A stretch of DNA of 64,000 nucleotides from Hydrogenophaga intermedia (GCF_000723405.1 NZ_CCAE010000020.1:1-64000); one strand, 5' to 3'; numbered from the stretch's first letter, positions 45,311-57,003 are shown. Numbers and translations are program-made. Notes: generated by a model from the sequence alone, not told the origin.

Positions 45311-45610
45311 ATGCCGCTACATGTCAGTGACATCCTGCCGTTCTCGGAAGCCCGAAGCCAGTTGTCCCGCCTGGTGGACGAGGTGCAGCAGGGCGCCGAG
45401 AAAATCATCACCAAGAACGGTGAACCGGCCGTGGCGTTGATCGACGCGCGCCGGCTCGACCACTACCACCGGCTGGAGCGGGCCCGCATCCACCTGCTGT
45501 TGCTGGAAGATGTGGTCAAGGGCCTGGACGACGTGGATGCCGGACGCACCCTGCCCGCTGATGAGGCCATGAAGATGCTGCGCCAGCGCCGTCGCGGGTC
45601 CAAGGCCTGA
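45311..45610 (+). CDS. Phd/YefM-family antitoxin
   Basis: The 99-residue protein has N-terminal Phd/YefM DNA-binding fold (ILPFSEARSQLSRLVDEVQQGAEKIITKNGEPAVALIDARRLD) and a C-terminal charged toxin-binding tail. AGGAGC precedes the ATG at 45311. The stop overlaps the toxin start (TGATG), the usual coupling that keeps the antitoxin in excess. Confidence 0.9.
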   Translation: MPLHVSDILPFSEARSQLSRLVDEVQQGAEKIITKNGEPAVALIDARRLDHYHRLERARIHLLLLEDVVKGLDDVDAGRTLPADEAMKMLRQRRRGSKA

Positions 45611-45981
45611 TGCGCATCCGCTTCACCGCCAACGTCCTGGCCAATCTGGACGCCATCGACGCTTTTCTGATCGAGAACGGAAACCCTTACGGCCATGACG
45701 GCTTGCTGGCGGAACTGGAGGACGTCGTGCTGCCCAACCTTCAACGGTTTCCGCGCATGGGCCGCTTGTTTATCGAGCGCGTGCCCGACAGCGTCGAAGC
45801 GCAGCGTCTGCATGAGGCCATCACGCGGCGCCTGTCGCCGGGTGACCAGATCCGCGAGTACGTGATGGACGACCACCTGTTGCTCTATCGCGTGAACGAC
45901 CAGGGCGTCGACCTGCTGGCCATTCGCCACCACAAGCAACTGGCGTTCGACATGCAGGACTTCCTGCACACGCCTCGCTGA
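45610..45981 (+). CDS. RelE/ParE-family toxin
   Basis: The 123-residue protein has the RelE/ParE superfamily pattern: RIRFTANVLANLDAIDAFLIENG, VLPNLQRFPRMGRLFIERVP and the C-terminal strand DHLLLYRVNDQGVDLLAIRHHKQL. Known members cut mRNA on the ribosome (RelE) or poison gyrase (ParE); which applies here is not decided by sequence. It pairs with the preceding antitoxin. Confidence 0.88.
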   Translation: MRIRFTANVLANLDAIDAFLIENGNPYGHDGLLAELEDVVLPNLQRFPRMGRLFIERVPDSVEAQRLHEAITRRLSPGDQIREYVMDDHLLLYRVNDQGVDLLAIRHHKQLAFDMQDFLHTPR

Positions 45982-45993
45982 GGACGCGGAAGC

Positions 45994-46242
45994 GATCCGC
46001 CGCCGGGCCGTCCCAAGGCGGATCAGCCCCCTCGGGGGGCAGCGACCCGCGCAGCGGCGGAGCGTGGGGGCACGATCGATCCGCCGCCGGGCCGTCCCAA
46101 GGCGGATCAGCCCCCTCGGGGGGGGCAGCGACCCGCGCAGCGGCGGAGCGTGGGGGCACGACCGATCCGCCGCCGGGCCGCCCCAAGGCGGATCAGCCCC
46201 CTCGGGGGGCAGCGACCCGCGCAGCGGCGGAGCGTGGGGGCA
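45994..46242. repeat. Three tandem copies of an approximately 80-bp intergenic repeat
   Basis: Copies start at 45994, 46078 and 46164 (period 84-86 bp) and differ at only a few positions. Each holds GATCCGCC with complementary GGCGGATC and a CCCCCTCGGGGGG snapback, then GCAGCGACCCGCGCAGCGGC. The array fills the gap between the convergent toxin and GST genes, and each copy can fold as a hairpin, possibly ending transcription from both sides. Confidence 0.9.
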
Positions 46243-46247
46243 TCGCT

Positions 46248-46850
46248 TCAAGCCTCGATCTGCATCGCCGGCCGCGCCTGCACCCGCGCCAGCCAGGCCT
46301 GCACGTTCGGGTGCTTGTCGATCGGCGCGCCGATGTACGCGCTGTAGCCGATCACCGAACCCACCGACAGATCCACCAGCGAGTACGCCTCGCCCAGCAT
46401 CCAGGGCTGGCGGGCCAGGCGCGCGTCGATCAGGGCCAGCAACTGGTCCATGGCCTGGTGGCCGGCTTGGCCGTGGGCGTCGTCGGGTGTTCCCATGTCG
46501 CGCGCGGCCTGCAGGCGGATGAGCTGCGCGCCGTAGGTGACGTAGGCCCAGGTGCACCACGAGAACGCCTGCAACTGCGCCGGCGTGCCCGCGGCCGGCC
46601 ACAGGCCGCGCTCCACGCCGTAGCGCTCGCCCAGCCACAGCTCCATGGCCAGGGCCTCGAACATCGGTGCGCCGTCCACCGTCATCGTGGGCACCTTGCC
46701 GTTGGGGTTGAGCGCCAGGAATTCGGGACGGCGCTGTTCGCCGGTGGTGATGTCGACCTTCACGCGCTCGTGCGGCACGCCCAGTTCGGCGAGGGCGCAG
46801 GCGATGGGGGTGGCGCTGGACATGGGGTGCCAGTAGAGGACGAGGGACAT
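46248..46850 (-). CDS. Glutathione S-transferase
   Basis: This is a 200-residue cytosolic GST. The thioredoxin-like N domain has LVLYWHPMSSATPIACALAELG and the GSH-binding cis-proline segment NPNGKVPTMTVDG, followed by EALAME. The helical C domain ends in WLARVQARPAM. It likely conjugates or reduces a small electrophile; the substrate is unknown. AGGAG lies seven nt before the ATG. It is divergent from the WYL regulator gene, which probably controls it. Confidence 0.9.
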   Translation of the reverse strand: MSLVLYWHPMSSATPIACALAELGVPHERVKVDITTGEQRRPEFLALNPNGKVPTMTVDGAPMFEALAMELWLGERYGVERGLWPAAGTPAQLQAFSWCTWAYVTYGAQLIRLQAARDMGTPDDAHGQAGHQAMDQLLALIDARLARQPWMLGEAYSLVDLSVGSVIGYSAYIGAPIDKHPNVQAWLARVQARPAMQIEA

Positions 46851-46967
46851 GGCGGGCTCCTGAAATGAAGGGGTTGAAACCGGGCCGGCAGGCGCCGGAT
46901 CCGTGGGACGGACTGTCTCAGCCATTGCGGACAGAATCCGCCCTCGATAAGAGCTAGAGTGCGTTCC

Positions 46968-47945
46968 ATGCTGAGTTCGTCTTCCCGATTGCTGCGGCTG
47001 CTCTCTCTGCTGCAGACGCGGCGCCACTGGAGCGGCGCCGAACTGGCCGAGCGGCTGGCGGTGAACCCGCGCACCTTGCGTCGCGATATTGATCGCCTGC
47101 GCGAACTGGGCTACCCCATCCACGCCAGCAGCGGCGTGGCCGGCGGCTACGCGTTTCGCGCCGGGCAGGCGCTGCCGCCGCTGCTGCTGGACGACGAGGA
47201 AGCGCAGGCCGTTGCCATCGCCCTGCAGACCGCCGCGGCCGGCACGGTGAGCGGGGTGGAGGAGGGCTCGCTGCGCGCGCTGGTGAAGCTGGAGCAGGTG
47301 ATGCCCGCGCGCCTGCGCCGGCGCCTGGAGGCGCTGCGGTCGACCATCCTGCCGCTGGAGAGCCTGCGGCCCACTGTGGACGCGGGCGCGCTCGCCAGCC
47401 TGGCGCTGGCCTGCCGAGACCAGTTGCGCGTTGCCTTCGCCTACCGCGACAGCCGGGGCCAGGACACGGCGCGCACGGTGGAGCCGCAAGGCCTGGTGCA
47501 CACCGGCAGCCGCTGGTACCTGGTGGCCTGGGACCCGGCGCGCGAGGACTGGCGCACCTTTCGCCTGGACCGCATCGAAGGCGCGCCGACGCCAGGCCCG
47601 CACTTCGCGCCGCGCGCGGGGCCCGAGGGCGGTGACCTGCGCGCCTACGTGTCGCGCTCGATCGGGGTGTCGGCCTACGTGGAGCAGGCGCGCGTGGTGC
47701 TGCACAAGCCCCTGGCCGAGATGGCGCGGCAGATTCCGCCCACGGCGGCGCGGCTGGAAGCGCTGGACGACGCGCGCTGCGTGATGCACAGCGGCGCGAA
47801 CCACCTGGAGTCGCTGGCCTACTGGCTGATGGCGCTGGACGTGGAGTTCGAGGTGCTGGAGCCGCCCACGCTCAAGGCCCTGCTGGAGAAGGCGAACGCG
47901 CGCGTGGCGCGGGCGCTGGCGCGGTCGGCGGGAGGGCCGGGCTGA
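46968..47945 (+). CDS. YafY-type HTH/WYL-domain transcriptional regulator
   Basis: The 325-residue regulator has an N-terminal HTH_11 (LLRLLSLLQTRRHWSGAELA, then NPRTLRRDIDRLRELGYPI), a linker, and a WYL domain (about 140-230) with VAFAYRDSRGQDTARTVEPQGLVHTGSRWYLVAWD. WYL regulators sense ligands or nucleic acids. It is transcribed away from the GST across 117 bp that hold a CTGTC-N12-GACAG dyad near 46911-46932. Confidence 0.9.
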   Translation: MLSSSSRLLRLLSLLQTRRHWSGAELAERLAVNPRTLRRDIDRLRELGYPIHASSGVAGGYAFRAGQALPPLLLDDEEAQAVAIALQTAAAGTVSGVEEGSLRALVKLEQVMPARLRRRLEALRSTILPLESLRPTVDAGALASLALACRDQLRVAFAYRDSRGQDTARTVEPQGLVHTGSRWYLVAWDPAREDWRTFRLDRIEGAPTPGPHFAPRAGPEGGDLRAYVSRSIGVSAYVEQARVVLHKPLAEMARQIPPTAARLEALDDARCVMHSGANHLESLAYWLMALDVEFEVLEPPTLKALLEKANARVARALARSAGGPG

Positions 47946-47948
47946 GCC

Positions 47949-49145
47949 TCACCCCCCACGCAGCGCCTTCAACAACTTCTGCCCCGCGCGCCCATTGGCC
48001 TCCCAGCCCAGCCGCGTCTGTTCGGCCCGCACGGCGGTGCGCGTCTTCTCGCCCAGCAGACCATCCACCTCGCCGATGTCGTGTCCGCGCGCGAGCAGCA
48101 GGGTCTGCAACTCGCGGCGCTCGGCGCGCGTGAGGCCCAGGTCGTCGGTGGGCCAGGGCGTCACGAAGGGGCCACCGCCGCGCAGGCGGTCAGCCAGGTG
48201 GGCGATGGCCAGGCCGTAGCTCTCGGCCGCGTTGTAGCTGTAGATGGCGTCGAAGTTGCGCGTGACGAGGAAAGCCGGGCCCTTGGCGCCCGCGGGCGTG
48301 AGCAGGCCCAGGCTCAACTCGGGCGGCACAGGCGTGCCGTCGATGCGTGTGACGCCGCGCGCGGCCCATTCGGTGCCGGGGCGCTTGGTGCGCCGGCCTT
48401 CGCCCAGCACGGACATGCCCTCGGGGAGCTTCACCTCGAAGCCCCAGGGCAGGTCGTTGCGCCAACCCGCGCGCTGCAGGAAGTTCGCGGTGGAGGCCAG
48501 CGCGTCGGGGATGCTGTCGATCAGGTCGGCGCGGCCATCGCCATCGAAGTCCACCGCCAGGCGCTCATAGGTGCTGGGCATGAACTGCGTGTGGCCGAAG
48601 GCGCCGGCCCAGGAGCCCTGCAAGCGCTCGGGCGGGAAGTGCCCGGCCTGCAGCAGGCGCAGCGCGGAATAGAACTCGGTGCGGAAGTAGGCCTGGCGCC
48701 GGCCGAAGCACGACAGCGTGGCCAGCGACTGCACGATGGGCGTCTTGCCGAAGCCCTGGCCGTAGTTGCTCTCCACGCCCCACACGGCCACCACGGTGGC
48801 CGGGTCCACGCCATAGCGCTGCTGCACGCGTTGCAACAACTCGGTGTTGGCCTGCAGGCGCTGCGCGCCTTCGTCCACGCGCTGCGGGTCCACCAGCACG
48901 GTGAGGTAGTCCCAGATCGGCGTCTTGAACTCGGGTTGCGCGTCCAGGTTGCCGATGACCGACATCATGGGTTGCAGCGTGTCGGTGTGGGCGCGGTAGG
49001 TGGTCTCGTTGACGCCGTTGGCCTGGGCCGTGGGGCGCAGGCCGTTCAGGCACTGGCGGAAATCGCTGTCGTTGGTTTGGGCGAAGGCGGGGGCCGCCAG
49101 GGTGGCCAGTGCGGCCGTGAAGCAGAGGGTGCTGAGTCGTTGCAT
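47949..49145 (-). CDS. Lytic murein transglycosylase, MltB family
   Basis: The 398-residue periplasmic enzyme cleaves glycan strands of peptidoglycan. A cleavable signal (LCFTAALATLAAPAFAQ) is followed by an MltB-type SLT domain with the catalytic glutamate in VVAVWGVESNYGQGFG, then GSWAGAFGHTQFMPSTY and FDGDGRADLIDSIPDALAS. A C-terminal peptidoglycan-binding domain (about 330-395, ERRELQTLLLARGHDIGEVD) completes it. No lipobox, so it is probably soluble. Confidence 0.93.
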   Translation of the reverse strand: MQRLSTLCFTAALATLAAPAFAQTNDSDFRQCLNGLRPTAQANGVNETTYRAHTDTLQPMMSVIGNLDAQPEFKTPIWDYLTVLVDPQRVDEGAQRLQANTELLQRVQQRYGVDPATVVAVWGVESNYGQGFGKTPIVQSLATLSCFGRRQAYFRTEFYSALRLLQAGHFPPERLQGSWAGAFGHTQFMPSTYERLAVDFDGDGRADLIDSIPDALASTANFLQRAGWRNDLPWGFEVKLPEGMSVLGEGRRTKRPGTEWAARGVTRIDGTPVPPELSLGLLTPAGAKGPAFLVTRNFDAIYSYNAAESYGLAIAHLADRLRGGGPFVTPWPTDDLGLTRAERRELQTLLLARGHDIGEVDGLLGEKTRTAVRAEQTRLGWEANGRAGQKLLKALRGG

Positions 49146-49191
49146 GGGGATGGGGTCACCCGGGGGCGGAAAAGTTCAGGTGGGCGTCGGA

Positions 49192-50556
49192 TCAGGCCGG
49201 CCAGGTGCTGCCGTGCTCGGGCACCAGCGCGGGCCAGCCCAGTTCATGTTCGACGCGCAGGCGCAGTGCGTCGGCGGCATCCATGTCGCCGTGCGTGACG
49301 AAGGTGCGCCGCGGCGCCTGCGGCAGGGAGCGCAGCCAGGCCATGAGTTGATCGGCGTCAGCGTGTGCGGAGCCGGCGGTGAGTTGCACCACCTCGGCAC
49401 GCACCGGCCATTGCTGGCCGAAGATGCGCAGGCTTTTGACGCCGCCGGCCAGCAGTGCGCCGCGCGTGCCCGGGGCCTGGTAGCCGGCGAGCACCACCAT
49501 GGCGCGGTGGTCGTGCAGGTGCTGCGTGAGGTGATGCAGCACGCGCCCGCCCGTGGCCATCCCGCTGGCGGCCAGGATCACCTTGGGTCCGTGACGTTGC
49601 GCGATGGCCTTGGACTGCTCCACGCTGGTCACCAGGTGCGCGGTGCGTTCCATCTCGCGGCATTGCGCGGCGTCCAGGCGGTGTTGGCCCACATGGCGCT
49701 CGTACAGCTCGGTGGTCGCCACGGCCATGGGGCTGTCAAGGTAAACCGGCAGGCCGTGCGGCAGATCGCCACGGGCCTTCAGGCGCGCAATGGCCAGCAG
49801 CACGGCCTGCGCGCGGCCCACCGCGAACACCGGCACCACGGCCGTGCCGCCGCGCGCGGCCGCGCGCGCGAGCGCCGGGCCCAGTTCGGCGAGCAGGTCT
49901 TCCGTCGGGTGCAGGCGGTTGCCGTAGGTGGACTCGCACACCACCACGTCAGCCGCGGGCGGCGGCTCGGGTGGCAGCATCAGTGCGTCGTCGGGCCGGC
50001 CCAGGTCGCCCGAGAACAGGAGGCGGCGCCCACCCACTTCCAGCAACACGCTGGCCGCGCCGAGGATGTGGCCCGCGCCGCTGAAGTGGGCTGTCCAGCC
50101 GGGCAGGGGCTGGAAAGCCTCGTGCGGGCGTGCCGTGTGCAGCAACTTCAGGCTGCGGCGTGCATCGTCTTCGGTGTACAGGGGCAGGGCCGGGTGGTGC
50201 TTGCTGAAGCCCTTGCGGTTGGCGTATTCGGCTTCTTCTTCCTGCAGGTGCCCGCTGTCGGGCAGCATCACGTGCAGCAAGTCGCGCGTGGCCGAGGTGC
50301 ACCAGGCCTTGCCCTTGAAGCCCTGCTTGGCCAGCAGCGGGAAATGGCCACTGTGGTCGATGTGCGCGTGCGTGAGCAGCACGGCGCCGATGTCGCCCGG
50401 CGGTACAGCCAGGGGTTCGCGGTTGCGCAAACGGTATTGCTTGTAGCCCTGGAAGAGACCGCAATCCACCAGCAAGCGCTGGCCGTTGTGCTCCACGAGG
50501 TACTTGGAGCCGGTGACGGTGCCCGCGCCGCCGAGAAAACGAATGCTCACGCCCAT
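49192..50556 (-). CDS. Metallo-beta-lactamase-fold RNA exonuclease/RNA-processing type protein
   Basis: The 454-residue protein of the beta-CASP group has zinc motifs HAHIDHSGH and FSGDLGRP, then the beta-CASP domain (VVPVFAVGRAQAVLLAI, VYLDSPMA) and the RNA-specific C-terminal motifs ASGMATGGRVLHHL and THGD. This is the YsdH/Ysh1-like family found widely in bacteria and usually assigned to RNA processing. I took MGVSIRFLGGAGTV at 50556 as start; an ATG nine nt upstream is possible. Confidence 0.88.
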   Translation of the reverse strand: MGVSIRFLGGAGTVTGSKYLVEHNGQRLLVDCGLFQGYKQYRLRNREPLAVPPGDIGAVLLTHAHIDHSGHFPLLAKQGFKGKAWCTSATRDLLHVMLPDSGHLQEEEAEYANRKGFSKHHPALPLYTEDDARRSLKLLHTARPHEAFQPLPGWTAHFSGAGHILGAASVLLEVGGRRLLFSGDLGRPDDALMLPPEPPPAADVVVCESTYGNRLHPTEDLLAELGPALARAAARGGTAVVPVFAVGRAQAVLLAIARLKARGDLPHGLPVYLDSPMAVATTELYERHVGQHRLDAAQCREMERTAHLVTSVEQSKAIAQRHGPKVILAASGMATGGRVLHHLTQHLHDHRAMVVLAGYQAPGTRGALLAGGVKSLRIFGQQWPVRAEVVQLTAGSAHADADQLMAWLRSLPQAPRRTFVTHGDMDAADALRLRVEHELGWPALVPEHGSTWPA

Positions 50557-50603
50557 GCGGGGCATCTTAGCCGCGCACTCGTGGGCGGCCGATTCACACC
50601 GCG

Positions 50604-51602
50604 TCAGGCCAGGGCGCTGTCCAGCCAGATCATGAAGATGAAGCCCGCCAGCAACGTTGCGCTGGCCGCGCCTTCGAAGCCGTTGCGGTGCGTCTCGGGA
50701 ATGATCTCGTGGCTCACCACGAAGATCATGGCGCCGGCGGCCAGCGCCAGGCCCAGCGGGTAGAACACCGGCACGCTGCCCAGCACCACCACGCCCAGCA
50801 AGGCGCCCAGCGGTTCGGCCAGGCCGGTGAGGGCGGCCACGCCCCAGGCCTTGCCCGCGCTCAGGCCCAGGGTGCGCAGGGCCATGGCCACGATCAGGCC
50901 TTCGGGCATGTTCTGCAGTCCGATGGCCAGGGCCACGGCGGCGCCGTCGTGCACGGCGTCGTCGCCGGCCGGGCCCGCGTAGGCCGCGCCCACGGCCAGG
51001 CCTTCGGGCACGTTGTGGATCATCAGGGCCAGCACCATCAGCCAGGCGCGCTGCGAGGCCGCGTCGCGCGGCAGCCAGGCGCTGGTGTGGGTGTTGGCGG
51101 CCGGCGGCAGCACGGCGTGTTCGTGGGGCAGGGCGCGGTCGATGGCGAGCATCATTCCCATGCCCAGGGCCAGGCCGGCACCGCTGAGCAGGGCGCTCCA
51201 GCCGCCATCGCCCACCAGGGCGCGGCTGGCGTCCAGCGAGGGCAGCAGCAAGGCGAAGACCGCCGCCGCCAGCATGACCCCGGCCGAGAAAGCCATGAAG
51301 GCCGATTCCTGCCGCTTGCCGATGCGCTGCACCACGAACACCGGCAGCGCGCCCACGGCGGTGGCCACGGCCGCCAGCAGCGAGGCCTGCACGCCCGCCA
51401 CCAGGGCGCTGCCACCCTCCACCGCCAACCACCAGGCGCGCGTGGGCGCCCAGAAGGTGGAGCCGGCCGCGATGCCGGCCATCACCAGCAGGCCAGCCGC
51501 CAGCGCCAGCAGCGCGTTGCGCAGGGCGTGGGCGGGCACGGGCAACTCGAGCTGCTGCAACTGGGCCCAGACGGGCTGGATCTGGCGGATGAGGGTGGAC
51601 AT
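50604..51602 (-). CDS. ZIP-family divalent metal transporter
   Basis: The 332-residue membrane protein has about eight helices. The metal-binding signatures of ZIP proteins are in HNVPEGLAVG and SHEIIPETHRNG, with a third EGLIVAMALRTLG. A histidine-bearing loop (PHEHAVLPP) is present. Probable role is zinc or related metal uptake. Start MSTLIRQIQP at 51602 was chosen; a frame reaching 51797 upstream is not membrane-protein-like. Confidence 0.9.
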   Translation of the reverse strand: MSTLIRQIQPVWAQLQQLELPVPAHALRNALLALAAGLLVMAGIAAGSTFWAPTRAWWLAVEGGSALVAGVQASLLAAVATAVGALPVFVVQRIGKRQESAFMAFSAGVMLAAAVFALLLPSLDASRALVGDGGWSALLSGAGLALGMGMMLAIDRALPHEHAVLPPAANTHTSAWLPRDAASQRAWLMVLALMIHNVPEGLAVGAAYAGPAGDDAVHDGAAVALAIGLQNMPEGLIVAMALRTLGLSAGKAWGVAALTGLAEPLGALLGVVVLGSVPVFYPLGLALAAGAMIFVVSHEIIPETHRNGFEGAASATLLAGFIFMIWLDSALA

Positions 51603-51723
51603 GGGATGGCTCGATGAAAATGAGCGGTTAGTTTGGCAAAAACTATCGAAGATGACCAATCGATGTTGACAATCGCGCACATAGGACTTCGCGACCCCCC
51701 CTCGACACAAGGAAGGACAAGTG

Positions 51724-52212
<489 letters not shown>

Positions 52213-52255
52213 GAAGGTGTGAAAACACCGCACCCCCCCTGTCGTTCCAACTCGA

Positions 52256-53011
52256 TCACCTCATGATCCTCTGCGCTGCCGCGCGGTCCGCCAGCGCGTG
52301 GGCGCGCGCCAGGCGGTCGCGCAGGGCGGGGTGCGTGGGCTCGGGCGGCAGGCCCATGCCCGGCAGTGCCGGCGCGTGCAGCTTGGCCAGCACGCGCGGC
52401 ATGGCCCGCGGGTCGCGGCCCGCAAGCCGCAACAGCGCGATGCCGCGCGCGTCGGCCAGCAATTCCTGTTCGTGCAGCAGCTCGATGGCGTCGTGCGCCA
52501 CGCTTGAATCGGGCCGCAGCGTGGCCAGGCGGGCGCGCACCTGGGCGATGCCGGTCTGCATAATGCCCACACGCAGTTGCATATCGCAGGCTTCGGCCAG
52601 GCCATCTCGCACTTCGACGTGGGCCAGTTCGTGCGCGATCACGGCTGCGAGCTCGTCCTCGTTGAGGCCGTGGCGCGGGTCCCACAGGGCGTTGGCGAGG
52701 ATGACCACGCCGTGATCGGCCGCGAAGGCGTTGAGCTCGCGGTCGTTCAGCACCAGCAACTTCACCGGCGGGCGTTCGCGCAGGCTCGGCGATGCGGCCA
52801 CGAGCTGGTCCAGGATCGTCTGCAAGCGTGGTGGCACGGGCAATGCCGGGCGGTCTCGCATCAGGGTCGCGATCTGTTCCTCGTCGAGTTCGCGCTGCTC
52901 GGCGGTGCGTTGCGCATCGTCGTGGCAGGCCGGCTGCGCCGCGGTCGGCCAGGCGATTCCCCATCCTGCCAGCAGCAGAACCGTTTCCATGAAACGACGT
53001 ATACGGTTCAT
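52256..53011 (-). CDS. M48-family metallopeptidase
   Basis: The 251-residue secreted protease has an N-terminal signal (METVLLLAGWGIAWPTAAQ), then the zinc motif in VIAHELAHVEVRDG with the downstream glutamate region LLHEQELLADARGIALLRLA. It resembles the catalytic domain of BepA/LoiP-type periplasmic M48 enzymes without the TPR part. The start could be 53011 or the in-frame ATG at 52990; a TATAAA -10-like box at 53016-53021 would place transcription start near the first ATG, favouring 52990. Confidence 0.88.
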   Translation of the reverse strand: MNRIRRFMETVLLLAGWGIAWPTAAQPACHDDAQRTAEQRELDEEQIATLMRDRPALPVPPRLQTILDQLVAASPSLRERPPVKLLVLNDRELNAFAADHGVVILANALWDPRHGLNEDELAAVIAHELAHVEVRDGLAEACDMQLRVGIMQTGIAQVRARLATLRPDSSVAHDAIELLHEQELLADARGIALLRLAGRDPRAMPRVLAKLHAPALPGMGLPPEPTHPALRDRLARAHALADRAAAQRIMR

Positions 53012-53071
53012 ACGATTTATACCGTTCGATAGCGCCGTTGTACGCCTGTTCGGGCGCCGTGAACAGGGGCA

Positions 53072-53105
53072 AAGAAAAAGCGACGCCTGGGCGTCGCTTT
53101 TTCTT
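53072..53105. terminator. Bidirectional intrinsic terminator between dnaJ and the M48 gene
   Basis: A perfect 15-bp stem (AAGAAAAAGCGACGC and its complement) encloses CTGG, giving A-rich and T-rich sides on either strand. It lies 15 nt past the dnaJ stop and ends the heat-shock operon on the minus strand. Confidence 0.88.
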
Positions 53106-53119
53106 GGGGTCGGGTGCAG

Positions 53120-54256
53120 TCAGCTGAAGAAATCCTTCGCCTTCTCGAACCACCCCTTGTCGTTCGGGCTGTGCTTGTGCCCGCCCTTCTTGAAGGACTC
53201 GTCGAGTTCCTTCAGCAGCTTGCGCTGGTGCTCGGTGAGCTTCACCGGCGTCTCCACCGCCACGTGGCAGTACAGGTCACCGGGGTAGCTGCTGCGCACG
53301 CCCTTGATGCCCTTGCCGCGCAGTCGGAAGGTCTTGCCGCTCTGCGTGCCTTCGGGCAGGTCTATGGTGGCCTTGCCTTGCAGCGTGGGCACGTCGATCT
53401 CGCCGCCCAGGGCGGCGATGGTCATGCTCACGGGCACCTGGCAGTGCAGGTCGTCGCCGTCGCGCTCGAAGATGTCGTGCTTGCGCAGGCGGATCTCGAT
53501 GTAGAGGTCACCCGCCGGGCCGCCGTTCTGGCCGGGCTCACCGTTGCCGGTGGAGCGGATGCGCTGGCCGTCGTCGATGCCGGCCGGGATCTTGATCTCC
53601 AGCGTCTTCTGGCGCTTGATCTTGCCCTGCCCGTGGCAGGTGGTGCAGGGCTCGGGGATGACCTTGCCGCGCCCCTGGCAGGTGGGGCAGGTCTGCTGCA
53701 CGCTGAAGAAGCCCTGGCGCATCTGCACCACGCCCTGGCCGTGGCAGGTGCCGCAAGTCTTGGCGCTGGTGCCGGGCTTGGCGCCGCTGCCGTGGCAGGT
53801 GTCGCAGTCGTCCCAGCTGGGGATGCGGATCTGCGTTTCCTTGCCGTTGGCGGCCTCTTCCAGGCTGATCTCCATGGCGTAGGACAGGTCCGCGCCGCGG
53901 TACACCTGCCGGCCGCCTGCGCCGCCGCGGCGCGCGCCACCGAAGATGTCGCCGAAGATGTCGCCGAAGGCGTCACCGAAACCGCCGAAGCCCTCGGCGC
54001 CGCCCGGGCCGCCGCGCATGTTGGGGTCGACGCCGGCGTGGCCGTACTGGTCGTAGGCGGCCTTCTTCTGCGCGTCCGAGAGCATCTCGTAGGCCTCCTT
54101 GGCCTCCTTGAATTTCTCTTCGGCGCCCTTGGCCGCATCGCCCTGGTTGCGGTCGGGGTGGTGCTTCATCGCGAGCTTGCGGTACGCCTTCTTGATCTCC
54201 TCGTCGGAGGCGTTCTTGGGCACGCCGAGCACTTCGTAATAGTCGCGTTTGGCCAT
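53120..54256 (-). CDS. dnaJ: Chaperone DnaJ
   Basis: This 378-residue Hsp40 co-chaperone stimulates DnaK ATPase and delivers substrates. J domain (1-70) with HPD in [10 protein letters not shown], a G/F-rich linker ([18 protein letters not shown]), the zinc-binding repeats [24 protein letters not shown] and CTTCHGQG, and C-terminal substrate domains are all present. It follows dnaK by 80 nt. Confidence 0.97.
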   Translation of the reverse strand: MAKRDYYEVLGVPKNASDEEIKKAYRKLAMKHHPDRNQGDAAKGAEEKFKEAKEAYEMLSDAQKKAAYDQYGHAGVDPNMRGGPGGAEGFGGFGDAFGDIFGDIFGGARRGGAGGRQVYRGADLSYAMEISLEEAANGKETQIRIPSWDDCDTCHGSGAKPGTSAKTCGTCHGQGVVQMRQGFFSVQQTCPTCQGRGKVIPEPCTTCHGQGKIKRQKTLEIKIPAGIDDGQRIRSTGNGEPGQNGGPAGDLYIEIRLRKHDIFERDGDDLHCQVPVSMTIAALGGEIDVPTLQGKATIDLPEGTQSGKTFRLRGKGIKGVRSSYPGDLYCHVAVETPVKLTEHQRKLLKELDESFKKGGHKHSPNDKGWFEKAKDFFS

Positions 54257-54336
54257 GGTCTCTGGGGCTTGTGTTTGAACACGAACGCCGCGTCAGCTTG
54301 CGCGGACGCGGCGGTGTGGCGGATGTCGCGGCGCGA

Positions 54337-56271
<1,935 letters not shown>

Positions 56272-56364
56272 GGGTTTCTCCGTCCGAATGTGGAAATGCT
56301 TGTGAAAGCGATGTGCGAAAGGTGTGGATAAGCGGTGGGCTTTTCAAGTCCGGATGTGGACAAG

Positions 56365-56937
56365 TTATTTGGGCGCCGCCACGGTGACCAGGGCCGGGCG
56401 CAGCACGCGATCGGCGATGAGGTAGCCCTTCTGGAGCACCGTGACCACGGTGTTGGGCTCCTGGTCGGCTGGCACCATGCTGATCGCCTGGTGCTGGTGG
56501 GGGTCGAACTTGCTGCCGGCGACGGGCGCGATCTGCACGACCTTGTGGCGCTCCAGCGCGCTCTTGAGCTGCTTGAGCGTGGCCTCGGTGCCTTCGCGCA
56601 ACTGCTCGCGCGTGGCCTCCTGGACGGCCAGGCCGGCTTCCAGGCTGTCGGCCACGGCCAGCAGGCTCTCGGCGAAGCTCTCCACCGCGAACTTGCGGGC
56701 CTTGCTGACTTCTTCCTCGGCGCGGCGGCGGGCGTTCTCGGCCTCGGCCTTGGCGCGCAGGTACTGGTCGGCCAGATCGGTGTTCTGCGCCTTCAGGGTG
56801 ACCAGTTCGGCCTGCAGGCCGGCCTGTGCCTCGGCCTCGCCGGCCGCCTGGGCGGCTTCGGCCTCTTCGGGGCTCACTGGCATCTGTGGCGCGGTGTTGT
56901 CCTGGGGCGGCGGGGCGTTGGGGGGCGTCTGGCTCAT
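56365..56937 (-). CDS. grpE: Nucleotide exchange factor GrpE
   Basis: The 190-residue GrpE releases ADP from DnaK. An acidic, disordered N terminus precedes a long helix ([40 protein letters not shown]) and the C-terminal beta wing with [15 protein letters not shown] and [18 protein letters not shown]. Start MSQTPPN at 56937 fits the family. First gene of the sigma32-driven operon. Confidence 0.96.
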   Translation of the reverse strand: MSQTPPNAPPPQDNTAPQMPVSPEEAEAAQAAGEAEAQAGLQAELVTLKAQNTDLADQYLRAKAEAENARRRAEEEVSKARKFAVESFAESLLAVADSLEAGLAVQEATREQLREGTEATLKQLKSALERHKVVQIAPVAGSKFDPHQHQAISMVPADQEPNTVVTVLQKGYLIADRVLRPALVTVAAPK

Positions 56938-57003
56938 CGTTGCGGTGGTTCTTGCGGTTCGTGAACAGGGGTGTCTGGGGGCGGTTTGCCCGACAAGTCG
57001 GGC

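Noticed and set aside
45994-46242. CRISPR array
   Set aside because: There are only three direct repeats of about 80 bp with 4-7 nt between them; there are no spacers of CRISPR length and no cas genes in the window.
50557-51432. An N-terminal extension of the metallo-beta-lactamase protein into the ZIP gene
   Set aside because: The extension is Gly/Arg-rich shadow sequence of the ZIP gene; family homology begins at the MGVSIRFLGGAG start.
56988-57003. CIRCE/HrcA operator before grpE
   Set aside because: The palindrome has neither the CIRCE sequence nor its 9-nt spacer; the promoter fits sigma32 control instead.
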